A DNA stretch of 64,000 bases, from positions 1-64,000 of the forward strand of contig JAIYCB010000015.1 in the NCBI GenBank assembly GCA_027488215.1. The letters are read 5' to 3'. This DNA comes from Comamonadaceae bacterium (GTDB taxonomy: Bacteria; Pseudomonadota; Gammaproteobacteria; Burkholderiales; Burkholderiaceae_C). Under the pieces are notes generated by a model. That model was not told where the DNA came from, ran no database searches, and worked only from the letters and a program-made list of their open reading frames with translations. Shown here piece after piece: positions 52,018 to 61,938 of the stretch; the first letter of the stretch is position 1; every line of letters begins with the position of its first letter. The position numbers were made by a program, and so were the translations under genes.

Positions 52018-53001
52018 ATGAGCCTTGCAGTCCAGATCGACCAAAACGGTGGTCCCGAAGTCATGAAGTTGGTCGATGTTACGGTGGGTGAGCCTGGCCC
52101 TGGCGAGATCCGCATCCGCCACAAAGCCATTGGCCTGAACTTCATCGACGTGTACCAGCGCAGCGGCCTGTACACCCTGCCCATGCCGCTCAAGCTGGGC
52201 ATGGAGGGCTCGGGTGTGGTGGAAGCCGTGGGCGAAGGCGTGACACATCTGAAGGTGGGCGACCGTGCAGCTTATGCCAGCCAGCCACCCGGCAGCTATT
52301 GCGAAGTGCGTGTGATGCCCGCCAAGTGCGTGTGCAAGTTGCCCGATGCGATCTCGTTCGAGACCGGTGCGGCCATGATGCTCAAAGGCCTGACGGCGCA
52401 ATACCTGCTCAAGCGCACGCTGCCCCAAGGTGGCCTCAAAGCCGGTGACTTTGTGCTGTTCCATGCCGCCGCCGGTGGCGTGGGACTGATCGCCTGCCAG
52501 TGGGCCAAGGCCCTGGGTCTGCGTCTGATTGGCACCGCGGGCAGCGATGCCAAGTGCGCATTGGCATTGGCCAATGGCGCAGAGTTTTGCATCAACTATT
52601 CCACGCAAGACTTCCAGGCCAAGGTGAAAGAAATCACCGGTGGCAAGGGTGTCAAAGTCGTCTATGACTCGGTGGGCAAAGACACTTGGGACAAGTCGCT
52701 CGACTGCCTGGCCCCGTTTGGCCTGATGGCCAGTTTTGGCAATGCCTCGGGTGCAGTGCCCCCGTTTGCCCCCGGCATCTTGGGCCCCAAGGGTTCGATC
52801 TACGTGACGCGCCAGACCCTGTTCAGCCACATCACCACCCGCGAAAACACGCAGGAAATGGCCGATGATTTGTTCGAAGCGGTGACCAGTGGCAAAGTCA
52901 AAATCCACATCGACCAGACCTTCCCCTTGGCGCAAATTCAGGACGCCCACAAGGCCCTGGAAGCGCGTAAGACCACAGGCTGCACCATCATCACCTTGTG
53001 A
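52018..53001 (+). CDS. NADPH:quinone oxidoreductase (zinc-independent MDR)
   Basis: A 327-residue medium-chain dehydrogenase/reductase like E. coli QorA, reducing quinones with NADPH. Visible parts: LNFIDVYQRSGLYTLPMPLKLGMEGSGVVEAVGEGV near the start, the cofactor loop HAAAGGVGLIACQWAKALG (about 155-173), and VVYDSVGKDTWDKSLDCLAPFGLMASFGNASG. No zinc-binding Cys cluster is present. ATG 52018 has AGGAGA 8 bases upstream. A bidirectional terminator follows. Confidence 0.93.
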   Translation: MSLAVQIDQNGGPEVMKLVDVTVGEPGPGEIRIRHKAIGLNFIDVYQRSGLYTLPMPLKLGMEGSGVVEAVGEGVTHLKVGDRAAYASQPPGSYCEVRVMPAKCVCKLPDAISFETGAAMMLKGLTAQYLLKRTLPQGGLKAGDFVLFHAAAGGVGLIACQWAKALGLRLIGTAGSDAKCALALANGAEFCINYSTQDFQAKVKEITGGKGVKVVYDSVGKDTWDKSLDCLAPFGLMASFGNASGAVPPFAPGILGPKGSIYVTRQTLFSHITTRENTQEMADDLFEAVTSGKVKIHIDQTFPLAQIQDAHKALEARKTTGCTIITL

Positions 53002-53049
53002 GATGTGGCATCGGTGCTTCTGCACCGAATGCTGGGGTCCTTGAATGAA

Positions 53050-53084
53050 AAAAACCGCTGACTTTGAAGGCCAGCGGTTTTTTT
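53050..53084. terminator. Bidirectional terminator between convergent genes
   Basis: The stem AAACCGCTG/CAGCGGTTT, with an A-tract before and T7 after, lies between the stops of the quinone oxidoreductase and the aminotransferase, so it can end both transcripts. Confidence 0.88.
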
Positions 53085-53100
53085 GTGCGCGCTTGGAGGG

Positions 53101-54249
53101 TCAAGCGGCCAGTTTGGCCTTGGGCGCAATCGTTTCGAGCGCGCCGCGCAAAGTCTGCAAGGTGCGCGGTACTTCGTGCCATTTGTCCAAGCCAAACAAG
53201 CCCAGACGGAAGGTGCGGAAGTCGGCGGGTTCGTCACACTGCAGCGGCACACCTGCGGCAGTTTGCAGTCCCAGCGCCAGGAACTTCTTGCTGCTCTGGA
53301 TGTCCGGGTCGGTGGTGTAGCTCACCACCACGCCGGGAGCTTCAAACCCGGGTGCCGCCACGCTGGGGAAGCCGTGCTCCAAGAGCAATGAGCGCACTTG
53401 GCGGCCCAGGGCGATTTGTTCTTCACGCACCTTGGCAAAGCCATAGGCTTCGGTCTCCAGCATGGCTTCTTGCAGGCGCAGCAAGGCGTCTGTGGGCAAG
53501 GTGGTGTGGTACATGTGGCCACCGTTTTCGTAGGTCTCCATCACCTGCAGCCATTTTTTCAGGTCCATCGCAAAGGTGGTGCTGGTGGTGCTGTCAATGG
53601 CCTGGCGCGCGCGTTCGCTCATCATCACCATCGCACAGCAGGGCGAGCTGCTCCAGCCCTTTTGGGGTGCGCTGATCAGCAGGTCCACGCCCGTGGCTTG
53701 CATGTCCACCCACATTGCGCCCGAGGCGATGCAGTCCAGCACCAGCAAGCCGCCCACCGCGTGCACCGCATCGGCCAGGGCCTTCAGGTAACCGTCGGGC
53801 AAGATCATTCCGGCGGCGGTTTCCACATGCGGGGCAAACACCAAGGCGGGTTTTTCGGCGGCAATGGCGGCCGTCACTTCGGCAATCGGTGCAGGGGCCC
53901 AAGCGGCTTGCGAGGCTTCGGCCACGCGCCGTGCCTTCAGCACGGTGTGGCTTTTGGGGATCTGGCCCATGTCAAAGATTTGCGTCCAGCGGTAGCTGAA
54001 CCAGCCGTTACGGATGACCATGACATGCTGGCCTGTCGCGAATTGGCGAGCCACCGACTCCATGCCAAAGGTGCCACTGCCGGGTACGAGCGCCACGGAA
54101 TGGGCGCCATAAACGTTCTTGAGCATCCGCGAGATGTCGGTCATCACGCCGCCAAAGCGCTTGGACATGTGGTTCAGGGCGCGGTCGGTGTACACCACCG
54201 AAAACTCGAGCAGACCATCGGGGTCAATGTGGGGCAGCAGTCCGGGCAT
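53101..54249 (-). CDS. Class V aminotransferase (alanine-glyoxylate / serine-pyruvate type)
   Basis: A 382-residue PLP enzyme of the alanine-glyoxylate/serine-glyoxylate aminotransferase group. The PLP-binding Lys is in LLISAPQKGWSSSP (about 197-210), preceded by LLVLDCIASGAMWVDMQATGVD with the Asp that contacts the PLP nitrogen. VALVPGSGTFGMESVARQ (about 52-69) contributes the phosphate site. The amino donor and acceptor cannot be told. It is 46 bases upstream of the lspA stop on the other side, both on the minus strand, but lspA belongs to the ileS operon and may read through into it. Confidence 0.87.
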   Translation of the reverse strand: MPGLLPHIDPDGLLEFSVVYTDRALNHMSKRFGGVMTDISRMLKNVYGAHSVALVPGSGTFGMESVARQFATGQHVMVIRNGWFSYRWTQIFDMGQIPKSHTVLKARRVAEASQAAWAPAPIAEVTAAIAAEKPALVFAPHVETAAGMILPDGYLKALADAVHAVGGLLVLDCIASGAMWVDMQATGVDLLISAPQKGWSSSPCCAMVMMSERARQAIDSTTSTTFAMDLKKWLQVMETYENGGHMYHTTLPTDALLRLQEAMLETEAYGFAKVREEQIALGRQVRSLLLEHGFPSVAAPGFEAPGVVVSYTTDPDIQSSKKFLALGLQTAAGVPLQCDEPADFRTFRLGLFGLDKWHEVPRTLQTLRGALETIAPKAKLAA

Positions 54250-54295
54250 GGGGATCTCCGTGTTTTTGAAATCAGGCCGAACAGCTTAACCGAAT

Positions 54296-54796
54296 TCAAC
54301 GCCCGCGCCGCACGCGCAGGATTTCGTCCAGGATCAACAGCGCAGCACCCACGCTGATGCCGGCATCGGCCACGTTGAAGGCCGGGAAGTGCCAGGTGCC
54401 CCAGTAAAAGTCCAGAAAGTCGACCACGTAGCCGTGCAGCAGGCGGTCAATGACATTGCCAATGGCCCCGCCCAAGATGAGTGAAATGGCCAGGCTGAAG
54501 AGTTTTTGGCCGGGGTGGGCGCGCAGCATCCAAACAATGAAGATGGCCGCTGCCACGCCAATGCCGGTGAAAAACCAGCGCTGCCAGCCACCCGCACCCG
54601 CTAAAAACGAAAAGGCCGCGCCGTGGTTGTGCACCCGCACCAGGTTAAAGAACGAAGTGATCGGCGTGCTGTCGCCCAGCTGAAAAGCGCCCAGCACCAA
54701 GACCTTGGTGAATTGATCAAGCAGCAATACCAACAGGGCGATGCCCAGCCAGACCCAGAGGTTGGCGCGGTTGCCGTTTTTGAATTTGCTGGCCAT
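54296..54796 (-). CDS. lspA: Signal peptidase II (prolipoprotein)
   Basis: A 166-residue, four-helix membrane aspartyl protease that removes lipoprotein signal peptides. Conserved boxes: [56 protein letters not shown] with the first catalytic Asp, and [21 protein letters not shown] with the second. It is the last gene of ribF-ileS-lspA, a classical proteobacterial order. Confidence 0.96.
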   Translation of the reverse strand: MASKFKNGNRANLWVWLGIALLVLLLDQFTKVLVLGAFQLGDSTPITSFFNLVRVHNHGAAFSFLAGAGGWQRWFFTGIGVAAAIFIVWMLRAHPGQKLFSLAISLILGGAIGNVIDRLLHGYVVDFLDFYWGTWHFPAFNVADAGISVGAALLILDEILRVRRGR

Positions 54797-54823
54797 GGGC
54801 GTGTCCCTTGTTCTTTTGCGGGC

Positions 54824-57703
54824 TCAGGCCACGAGACGCGTTTCGCCAGTGCCGTGCAAATTGCTCACGCAGCGGCCGCAAATCGTGGGGTGATCTGCAT
54901 TGTGTCCCACATCTTCGGCGTAGTGCCAGCAACGTTCGCACTTGGTGGCTTGGCTTGGGGTCACTTGCACGGCCAGTGTGTCGCCGGATTGCAATGTCAC
55001 TTTGGAGGTGATGAATACGAATTTGATGTCTGCGCCCAAGCTGGCCAGCAAGGCATGGTCTGCAGCAGGCGCTGTCAAGGTGATTTCGGCTTGCAGCGAT
55101 GCACCAACTTGGCCCGTTGTGCGCAGGTTTTCGATGTCCTTATTGACCAGGTCGCGGATCTCGCGGACGCGACCCCATTTGGCGAGCAGCGCAGCATCGG
55201 CCGCGCCGAAGTCGCTGAAGGTTTCCAGGAAGATGGATTCCGAGGTGCCGAACGTGCCCCAGGCTTCTTCGGCGGTGAAGGACAGAAACGGCGCCATCCA
55301 TCGCAGCATGCCGTGGGTGATGCGCCACAAAGCGGTTTGCGCGCTGCGACGGGCCAGCGACTTGGGGGCCGAGGTGTACAGGCGGTCCTTGAGCACGTCC
55401 AGATAAAACGCGCCCAGGTCTTCGGAGCAATAAATCTGCAGCTTGCTGACGACAGGGTGGAATTCGTACACGTCAAAGTGGGCGCGGATGTCGGCTTGCA
55501 GTTGCGCAGCGCGTGCCAGCGCAAAGCGGTCGATCTCCAGCAACTGCTCGTCGGGCACCGTGTCTGTTGCTGGGTTGAAATCGCTCACGTTGGCGAGCAA
55601 GAAGCGCAAGGTGTTGCGAATGCGGCGGTACGAGTCCACCACACGGGCGAGGATCTTGTCGTCGATATTCAGGTCGCCCGAGTAGTCGGTGCTGGCCACC
55701 CAAAGGCGCACGATTTCTGCGCCCAGCTTGCTGGTCACGGTTTGCGGGTCCACCGTGTTGCCCAGCGACTTGCTCATCTTGCGGCCTTGGCCGTCGGTGG
55801 CAAAGCCGTGCGTCAACAGGCCCCGGTAAGGCGCGCGGTCGTACAGTGCGCAGCCCAGCAGCAAGGAGCTGTGGAACCAGCCGCGGTGCTGGTCGTGGCC
55901 TTCGAGGTACAGGTCGGCCTCAGGGCCTTGGGCATGGAAGGGCGCCACGCCGTAAGCGTCTTTGTGGCTGGTGCGCAGCACATGCTGGAAGGTGGAGCCG
56001 GAGTCGAACCAGACTTCCAGAATGTCGGTGCTCTTGGTGTAGCTGGGCGCATCGGATGCGCCCAGAATCTCTTCCACCGTCACGCGGCTCCAGGCTTCGA
56101 TGCCGCCTTGTTCAACGATGGTTGCCGCCTGGTCCAGGATTTCCATGGTGCGTGGGTGCAGCTCACCGCTGTCCTTGTGCAGGAAGAAGGGCACGGGCAC
56201 GCCCCAAGAGCGCTGGCGCGAGATGCACCAGTCGGGGCGGTTGGCGATCATGTCGCGCAGGCGGGTCTTGCCGTTTTCGGGGTAGAAGCTGGTCTGGTCG
56301 ATGGCGTCGAGCGCCAACTGACGCAAGGTCTTGGGCGCCTTGTCTTTTGTGAACACCCCCTCGCCCTCGTCCATGCGCACAAACCATTGGGCAGCGGCGC
56401 GGTAGATGACGGGCGTTTTGTGACGCCAGCAGTGCGGGTAGCTGTGGGTGATTTCCACCGTGGCCATCAGCCGGTCGCTTTGGCCCAGCACCTCGATCAC
56501 GCGGGCGCAGGCTTTCCAGATGTGCTGGCCGCCGAAGAAAGGCAGCTCGGGGGCGTACACGCCGTTGCCTTGCACCGGATTGAGGATGTCGTCGTAGGCC
56601 AGGCCGTTGGCGATGCAGGAGTTGAAGTCGTCCACACCGTAGGCGGGGGACGAGTGCACGATGCCGGTGCCGTCGGTTGCGGTCACGTACTCGGCCAGGT
56701 ACAGGGGTGATTTGCGGCGGTAGCTGTATTTGCCGCCTTCGTCAGCGCTCACGGTGTCGTGCAGCGGGTGGCGGAACACCAAGCCGCGCAGTTTTTCACC
56801 GACAGTGGTGGCAATCACAGTGCCCTGCAGCTTGTAGCGCTCCAGACATTTTTCAACCAGGCTGGCCGCCAGCAGCAGCACGCCGCGGGGCGTATCGACC
56901 AAGGCGTATTCCAGCTCGGGGTGGGCGTTCAGGGCTTGGTTGGCAGGAATGGTCCAAGCGGTGGTGGTCCAGATGACGGCAAAGGCTTTCTTGCTGCCCT
57001 CGCCTGGCAGCTTGGGCAGGTCAAAGGCAGCAGCCAGCGCGGCGGCGTTGTCGGCTTCAAAGGCCACATCGAGCGTGTCGCTCTTTTTGTCGGCGTATTC
57101 AATCTCGAATTCGGCCAGCGACGAGCCACAGTCAAAGCACCAGTACACGGGCTTGAGGCCACGGTAGACAAAGCCGCGTTCGATCACGCGTTTGAAGGCG
57201 CGGATCTCACCGGCTTCGTTGGCAAAGTCCATGGTGCGGTAGGGGCGCTCCCAGTCGCCCAGCACGCCGAGACGCTTGAAGTCTTCGCGCTGTTGGTCGA
57301 TTTGCTCGGTGGCAAAAGCACGGCTCTTGGCCTGCATGTCGTCCCGGCTCAGGTTGCGGCCGTGCAGTTTTTCGATCGCGTTTTCGATCGGCAGGCCGTG
57401 GCAGTCCCAGCCGGGGATGTATTGCGCATCAAAGCCCGCCAATTGCTTGGACTTGACGATCATGTCTTTCAGCACTTTGTTGAGCGCATGGCCGATGTGC
57501 AGCTTGCCGTTGGCGTAAGGCGGGCCGTCGTGCAGCACGAACAGCGGTGCACCCTGGCGGGCAGCGCGCAGTTTTTTGTAGAGGCCGCCTTCGTTCCAGT
57601 CTTTGACCCAGCCCGGCTCGCGCTTGGGCAGGTCGCCGCGCATCGGGAACGGGGTGTCCATCATGTTGATGCGGGTGTCGGGGTTCTGGTCTTTGTCGGT
57701 CAT
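54824..57703 (-). CDS. ileS: Isoleucyl-tRNA synthetase
   Basis: A 959-residue class I synthetase. The HIGH box is in [16 protein letters not shown] near residue 60, the editing domain follows with [16 protein letters not shown], and the KMSKS loop is [12 protein letters not shown] near 650. The C-terminus has the zinc ribbon [12 protein letters not shown]...ICGRCVSNL. This is the usual bacterial type with a zinc end. An inverted repeat lies between it and ribF. Confidence 0.97.
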   Translation of the reverse strand: MTDKDQNPDTRINMMDTPFPMRGDLPKREPGWVKDWNEGGLYKKLRAARQGAPLFVLHDGPPYANGKLHIGHALNKVLKDMIVKSKQLAGFDAQYIPGWDCHGLPIENAIEKLHGRNLSRDDMQAKSRAFATEQIDQQREDFKRLGVLGDWERPYRTMDFANEAGEIRAFKRVIERGFVYRGLKPVYWCFDCGSSLAEFEIEYADKKSDTLDVAFEADNAAALAAAFDLPKLPGEGSKKAFAVIWTTTAWTIPANQALNAHPELEYALVDTPRGVLLLAASLVEKCLERYKLQGTVIATTVGEKLRGLVFRHPLHDTVSADEGGKYSYRRKSPLYLAEYVTATDGTGIVHSSPAYGVDDFNSCIANGLAYDDILNPVQGNGVYAPELPFFGGQHIWKACARVIEVLGQSDRLMATVEITHSYPHCWRHKTPVIYRAAAQWFVRMDEGEGVFTKDKAPKTLRQLALDAIDQTSFYPENGKTRLRDMIANRPDWCISRQRSWGVPVPFFLHKDSGELHPRTMEILDQAATIVEQGGIEAWSRVTVEEILGASDAPSYTKSTDILEVWFDSGSTFQHVLRTSHKDAYGVAPFHAQGPEADLYLEGHDQHRGWFHSSLLLGCALYDRAPYRGLLTHGFATDGQGRKMSKSLGNTVDPQTVTSKLGAEIVRLWVASTDYSGDLNIDDKILARVVDSYRRIRNTLRFLLANVSDFNPATDTVPDEQLLEIDRFALARAAQLQADIRAHFDVYEFHPVVSKLQIYCSEDLGAFYLDVLKDRLYTSAPKSLARRSAQTALWRITHGMLRWMAPFLSFTAEEAWGTFGTSESIFLETFSDFGAADAALLAKWGRVREIRDLVNKDIENLRTTGQVGASLQAEITLTAPAADHALLASLGADIKFVFITSKVTLQSGDTLAVQVTPSQATKCERCWHYAEDVGHNADHPTICGRCVSNLHGTGETRLVA

Positions 57704-57720
57704 GGTGCTTCAAGTCGAGA

Positions 57721-57815
57721 GGGCTTCGACAAGCTCAGCCCGAGCGGCGTGCCGTTCGGAGAGAAAGAGGGCAGGGGTAGGCCATTTTTTCGTTCGCCCT
57801 GAGCCTGTCGAGGGC
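57721..57815. repeat. Imperfect inverted repeat between ribF and ileS
   Basis: The arms are GGGCTTCGACAAGCTCAG (57721-57738, continuing CCCGAGCG) and, about 50 bases on, CGTTCGCCCTGAGCCTGTCG with AGGGC (57791-57815). They are imperfect reverse complements. The wording 'TTCGACAAGCTCAG...CCTGAGCCTGTCGA' is that of a widespread interspersed proteobacterial repeat. Transcribed, it would form a long hairpin between the two coding regions. Confidence 0.7.
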
Positions 57816-57835
57816 AGCAAACGAGGGCCGAAGCG

Positions 57836-58873
57836 TCAAATTCGGTCGCGGGTGGTCTGGCGGCTCGTTTCACCGTGGCGGGAGGCAAACCACGCCTGTG
57901 CGTCATCGCAGTCTTTGGCAATGCCCTGTGTCAGGGCCTCCAGACCGTCGTATTTGAGCTCGTCGTGTAATTTGTGCAGCAGATCCACACAGATGATTTT
58001 ACCGTAGCCCCCCTCGGCTCCCAGATGGGCGGGCCAGTCGAAGGAATGGGTCTCCAGCAGCACGCGTCCGCCATTGATGTCATTGGGGTCCAAGGAGGGG
58101 CGGATGCCCAGGTTGGCCACGCCGCGCAAGGGCTTGTCCGCCAGGCCATGCACCTGCACCACAAAGATGCCACTCGCAGCGGGCTTCCAGTGTGCAAAGC
58201 GCAAATTCAGCGTCCGAAATCCGTCGCCTGCGCCTTGCGCTGTGGCGGCCAATTCCCGCCCAAGCTTGCGCCCGTGCACCACATGGCCGCTGATGCTGTA
58301 GGGGCGGCCGAGCAGGGCCTGCACATCCTGCATGCGACCTTGGTTCAGGGCCTCGCGCACGGCCGAGCTGGACACGCGCATGCCGTGCACCTCGTAACTG
58401 TTCATGCGGGCCACATCAAAGCCCAGACGCTGACCGGCGGCGTCGAGCATGGCGTAGTCCCCCGCCCTTTTGGCGCCAAAGCGGAAATCGTCGCCCACCA
58501 GTACATAGCGCGTGCCCAGACCGCGCATCAGCACCTGCTGGATGAAGTCTTCGGGCGATTGGCTGGCCAGCCGTGCATCAAAAGGCAGGACCACCACTTG
58601 GTCCACGCCGCAGCGTGCCAGTTCGGAGAGCTTGTCACGCAGGCTGGCGATGCGGGCCGGGGCCAACTCGGGCTTGTTCAGGGCTTTGGCGAAGTAGTCG
58701 CGGGGGTGGGGCTCGAAGGTCATCACGCAGCTGGGCACGCCCCGGTGTGCGGCTTCGCTGCGCAGCAGGGCCAGCATCGCTTGATGGCCGCGGTGCACGC
58801 CGTCAAAGTTGCCAATGGTCAGGGCGCAAGCGTGAGCCAAGTCGGGGTGATGGAAGCCTCGGAAAACCTTCAT
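57836..58873 (-). CDS. ribF: Bifunctional riboflavin kinase / FAD synthetase
   Basis: A 345-residue enzyme that makes FMN and then FAD. The N-terminal adenylyltransferase domain has LTIGNFDGVHRGHQAML (about 18-34), TFEPHPRDYF, and the LVGDDFRFGAKRAGD and VSSSAVREAL motifs. The C-terminal kinase domain has GRPYSISGHVVHGRKLGRELAATAQGAGDGF-type wording, where the usual G-F-P-T-A-N is GDGFRTLN, and GVANLGIRPS. ATG 58873 is the family start (MKVFRGF). It heads the ribF-ileS-lspA operon. Confidence 0.94.
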   Translation of the reverse strand: MKVFRGFHHPDLAHACALTIGNFDGVHRGHQAMLALLRSEAAHRGVPSCVMTFEPHPRDYFAKALNKPELAPARIASLRDKLSELARCGVDQVVVLPFDARLASQSPEDFIQQVLMRGLGTRYVLVGDDFRFGAKRAGDYAMLDAAGQRLGFDVARMNSYEVHGMRVSSSAVREALNQGRMQDVQALLGRPYSISGHVVHGRKLGRELAATAQGAGDGFRTLNLRFAHWKPAASGIFVVQVHGLADKPLRGVANLGIRPSLDPNDINGGRVLLETHSFDWPAHLGAEGGYGKIICVDLLHKLHDELKYDGLEALTQGIAKDCDDAQAWFASRHGETSRQTTRDRI

Positions 58874-59051
58874 GTCGCTGTTCTTGTGCTGTCGCGCGCT
58901 GGGCCAAGCCCCCGCTTTCACGGCGTTGTCAATGTAAGAGGGTATATTGTGACTGAGCCCGATCCTCCAATCAGTGGCCCATGCCCAAGTTGCAGGATCG
59001 AGACGGAACTTTTCGTGTCAGTGGTCTTTGAACTGTTGGATGGAGGCGTCT

Positions 59052-59609
59052 GTGAAGGTTTTGAAACTCTCGGCCCAAGGTTTGCCGCAATCGTGGATCA
59101 CGCTAGAGCAAGCCGTCACCCATTACGCCGCCGAGGAGGTGCGTTGGGAAGCGGGTCAGCAAGTGGCGGTTTTTCACGGCGGTCACAACGCGCTCACAGG
59201 TCAGCAATCCATCATCACGGTCAACAGCATCATTGGCACCCAGGGTGTGCCACGCATCAACCCGTTTGAATTGCGATCGGGCCTGACGAACACCAAATTG
59301 TTCGTGCGTGACCGCCATGTGTGCGCCTATTGCGGTGGGCATTTTCACGAGTCGGAACTGACCCGAGAGCACATCGTCCCGCTGGCGCAGCGTGGCCCTG
59401 ACCACTGGATGAATGTGGTCACGGCCTGCCGCTCGTGCAACCACCGCAAAAGCAACCGCACCCCCGAGCAGGCCCGCATGCCCCTGTTGTATGCCCCTTA
59501 TGTGCCCAGCCTGTGGGAAGACTTCATTTTGCGCAACCGCCGAATACTGGCGGATCAAATGGCATTCTTGATGGCGCATGTACCCAAGAGTTCGCGGCTC
59601 TTGGTTTGA
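59052..59609 (+). CDS. HNH endonuclease family protein
   Basis: A 185-residue protein with an HNH/zinc domain at about 90-137: CAYCGGHFHESELTREHIVPLAQRGPDHW wording, then NVVTACRSCNHRKSNRTP. The two CxxC pairs and His are all present, as in many small stand-alone HNH proteins of unknown target. The start is GTG 59052 with GGAGG 5 bases before it; ATG 59040 is an alternative. It is divergent from ribF and precedes an exported DNA ligase by 118 bases. Confidence 0.86.
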   Translation: MKVLKLSAQGLPQSWITLEQAVTHYAAEEVRWEAGQQVAVFHGGHNALTGQQSIITVNSIIGTQGVPRINPFELRSGLTNTKLFVRDRHVCAYCGGHFHESELTREHIVPLAQRGPDHWMNVVTACRSCNHRKSNRTPEQARMPLLYAPYVPSLWEDFILRNRRILADQMAFLMAHVPKSSRLLV

Positions 59610-59727
59610 GGCCGAGACATCTGCACTGGCGCGACAGGGCTTGCGCAGGTGATCGATGCGCTGCATCATGATATCCTGAAAACAAAAGACCAAATTTTCA
59701 AGTCTTGGTCTGCTCAGGGAGACTGCC

Positions 59728-60636
59728 ATGAATGCACCCACCACTCGCCCGCCACCAGACGGCTTTGTTGCCAGCCCTCAGGCTTTTCGCTGGCGCCAAC
59801 CGACGCGCCGCCAATGGTTGGCCTGGCTGGCCACCCTGGGGTGTTGGGGGTCCGCGCAGGCCCAGTCGAAAGGTGTTCAGCTGGCCTCGGTTTGGCCTGC
59901 GGGTCGCTCGCCACAAGGCTATTGGGTCAGCGAAAAGCTCGATGGCGTGCGTGGCGTTTGGGATGGTCGCGTGCTGCGCTTTCGCAGTGGTCGCTACGTG
60001 TCGGCCCCGGGCTGGTTTGTGGCGGCCTTGCCTGCCCAGGCGCTGGACGGCGAGCTGTGGCTGGGGCGTGGCCAGTTTGATCGCTTGTCGGGTGTGGTGC
60101 GTCAGGAGGTCCCTGATGACGAGGCCTGGCGCGCCGTGCAGTACCGGGTGTTTGATGCCCCTGGCTACAGCGGCACTTTTGCCGAGCGAATGGCCTGGAT
60201 CGAGGACCGCATGGCAACCATGCGCGTGCCCTGGCTGGTACCGGTGGCGCAAACGCAGCTGACCGACGCGGCGGCCTTGCAGGCTTTGCTGCAAAGCACG
60301 GTGACCCAAGGCGGTGAGGGCCTGATGCTGCACCGTTCCGATGCGCTCTGGCGCGAAGGGCGCAGCGATGCGCTGTTCAAGCTCAAGCCCGAACTGGACG
60401 AGGAAGGTCTGGTGGTGGGCCACCAGCCCGGCAAAGGCCGCTTGTTGGGCCTGACCGGGGCCTTGTTGCTGCAAACCCCACAAGGCCAGCGCTTTGCCTT
60501 GGGTGCGGGCCTGAGTGATGCCCTGCGCCGAAACCCACCCCCCGTGGGGTCTTGGGTCACTTACCGCTATCCTGAGCGCACGCCATCTGGCTTGCCGCGG
60601 TTTGCGTCTTTTGTGCGGGTACGAGAGGCGGAGTGA
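59728..60636 (+). CDS. Exported ATP-dependent DNA ligase (Lig E type)
   Basis: A 302-residue minimal ligase without an extra DNA-binding domain. The adenylation Lys is Lys70 in SEKLDGVRGVWDG (motif I); further motifs are LDGELW (III), EGLMLHRS (IV) and LFKLKP (V), followed by the OB-fold. An N-terminal signal with paired Arg (TRRQWLAWLATLGCWGSAQA) predicts export to the periplasm, as known for Lig E of Neisseria and Haemophilus. A role in DNA uptake or extracellular DNA handling has been proposed for that group. It has GGGAGA 7 bases upstream. Confidence 0.88.
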   Translation: MNAPTTRPPPDGFVASPQAFRWRQPTRRQWLAWLATLGCWGSAQAQSKGVQLASVWPAGRSPQGYWVSEKLDGVRGVWDGRVLRFRSGRYVSAPGWFVAALPAQALDGELWLGRGQFDRLSGVVRQEVPDDEAWRAVQYRVFDAPGYSGTFAERMAWIEDRMATMRVPWLVPVAQTQLTDAAALQALLQSTVTQGGEGLMLHRSDALWREGRSDALFKLKPELDEEGLVVGHQPGKGRLLGLTGALLLQTPQGQRFALGAGLSDALRRNPPPVGSWVTYRYPERTPSGLPRFASFVRVREAE

Positions 60637-60810
60637 GCGTGAAAAACGGCCCCTCACGGGCCTTGTTGGTAGGCTGTTCAGTCAGAGGGTTCTGGTATTG
60701 AGCCGCCAGGTAGGAAGGCGGCGCGTTTCGAGCTCAGAGGCGCTTCGCTTTGCCACATCGCCCGACCCGCGCCGCCCTCCCACCTGGCTCAGGTTCGCAG
60801 AACCTTCACT

Positions 60811-61926
60811 TCAGGCGAACACGCCTGCGGTTTCCTGCATGCGTGCCGAGACTTCGCCCAGCTGGTGCAGGGTGTCGCCAAAGCTCATGTCCAGCTGCGT
60901 CAATTTCTTGAAGTAGTGGCTCACGATGTACTCGTCCGTGACGGCAATGCCGCCGTGCAGCTGCACAGCCTGCTGGCCAATGAAGCGCATGGAAGTGCCC
61001 ACTTGGTACTTGGCACGCGCCATGGCGCGGCGGCGCTCTTCAGCCGGGGCGTGCAGTTTCAAGCTGGCGTAGTAGCTCATCGAGCGGCCCAGCTCCAGCT
61101 GCATCTTCATGTCGGCCACGCGGTGGCGCAAGGCCTGAAAGCTGGCGATGGCCACGCCGAACTGCTTGCGCGTGTTCATGTAGTCCACGGTGATGGCCAT
61201 TGTTTTGTCCATCACGCCCACGGCTTCGGCGCAGGTGCAGGCGATGCCAATGTCCACCGCCTCTTCCAACGCACTCAGGCCGTTGATGGTGATCAGCTGG
61301 GCAGAGGCCTGGTTCATCACCACTTCGGCTGCGCGTGAGCCGTCCTGGGTCAGGTAGCCCTGGGTGCTCACGCCGCTGGCGCTGCGCTCGACCAAAAACA
61401 GGGCCAGGTTCCCATTGGCCATGGCCGGAACGATGAAGGCATCGGCCTGGTCGCCTACAGCCACCACACTCTTGGTGCCGCTCACGGTCCAGGCACTGCC
61501 AGCGGCGGTGGCCTGAGCGGCGCAGCGCTGGAGTTGGTAACGCGCAGCACGTTCTTGATGCGCCAGCACGACGATGGCTTCGCCTGCGGCGATGCGTGGC
61601 AGCCAAGCTGCTTGCAATGCAGCGGGGGCGTGGGTTTGCAGTGTGGCGCTGGCGATCAGGGTTTGGGTCAGTGGCTCCAGCACGATGCCGCGTCCCAACT
61701 CTTCCATGGCCACCATGGCCTCGGTCGGGCCCATGCCCATACCGCCGTGTTCTTCGTTCACATACAGGCCCGTCAGGCCCAGCTCGGCCATCTCGGTGTA
61801 GGCGGCGCGGTCAAAACCACCGGCGGCCACGATGGCGCGGCGGCGGTCAAAGTCATAGCCCTTGTCCACCCATTTGCGCACTGCATCGCGCAGTTGTTCC
61901 TGGTCGTCAGAAAAATCGAAATCCAT
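60811..61926 (-). CDS. Acyl-CoA dehydrogenase, small-subunit type (PimD-like)
   Basis: A 371-residue ACAD-fold flavoprotein. It has the MDFDFSDDQEQLRDAVRKWV start, YVNEEHGGMGMGPTEAMVAMEELGRG, and YMNTRKQFGVAIASFQALRHRVADM. The C-terminus DEYIVSHYFKKLTQLDMSFGDTLHQL lacks the usual catalytic Glu segment, so it may be the non-catalytic half of a two-subunit dehydrogenase, as in pimeloyl-CoA dehydrogenase PimC/PimD. It follows the large-type partner by 12 bases. Substrate not shown. Confidence 0.85.
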   Translation of the reverse strand: MDFDFSDDQEQLRDAVRKWVDKGYDFDRRRAIVAAGGFDRAAYTEMAELGLTGLYVNEEHGGMGMGPTEAMVAMEELGRGIVLEPLTQTLIASATLQTHAPAALQAAWLPRIAAGEAIVVLAHQERAARYQLQRCAAQATAAGSAWTVSGTKSVVAVGDQADAFIVPAMANGNLALFLVERSASGVSTQGYLTQDGSRAAEVVMNQASAQLITINGLSALEEAVDIGIACTCAEAVGVMDKTMAITVDYMNTRKQFGVAIASFQALRHRVADMKMQLELGRSMSYYASLKLHAPAEERRRAMARAKYQVGTSMRFIGQQAVQLHGGIAVTDEYIVSHYFKKLTQLDMSFGDTLHQLGEVSARMQETAGVFA

Positions 61927-61938
61927 GTGCTTGTCTCC

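Noticed and set aside
54623-56710. Very long open frame (695 codons) on the plus strand
   Set aside because: It is antisense to ileS, whose motifs are complete. High GC in third positions keeps the opposite frame open; the translation is low-complexity in His, Gln, Val and matches nothing I know.
56716-56724. GGCGGTAGC resembling the start of an ops site for the RfaH-like factor
   Set aside because: It lies antisense inside ileS, far from any leader of a long operon. A 9-base match in 64 kb of GC-rich DNA is expected by chance.
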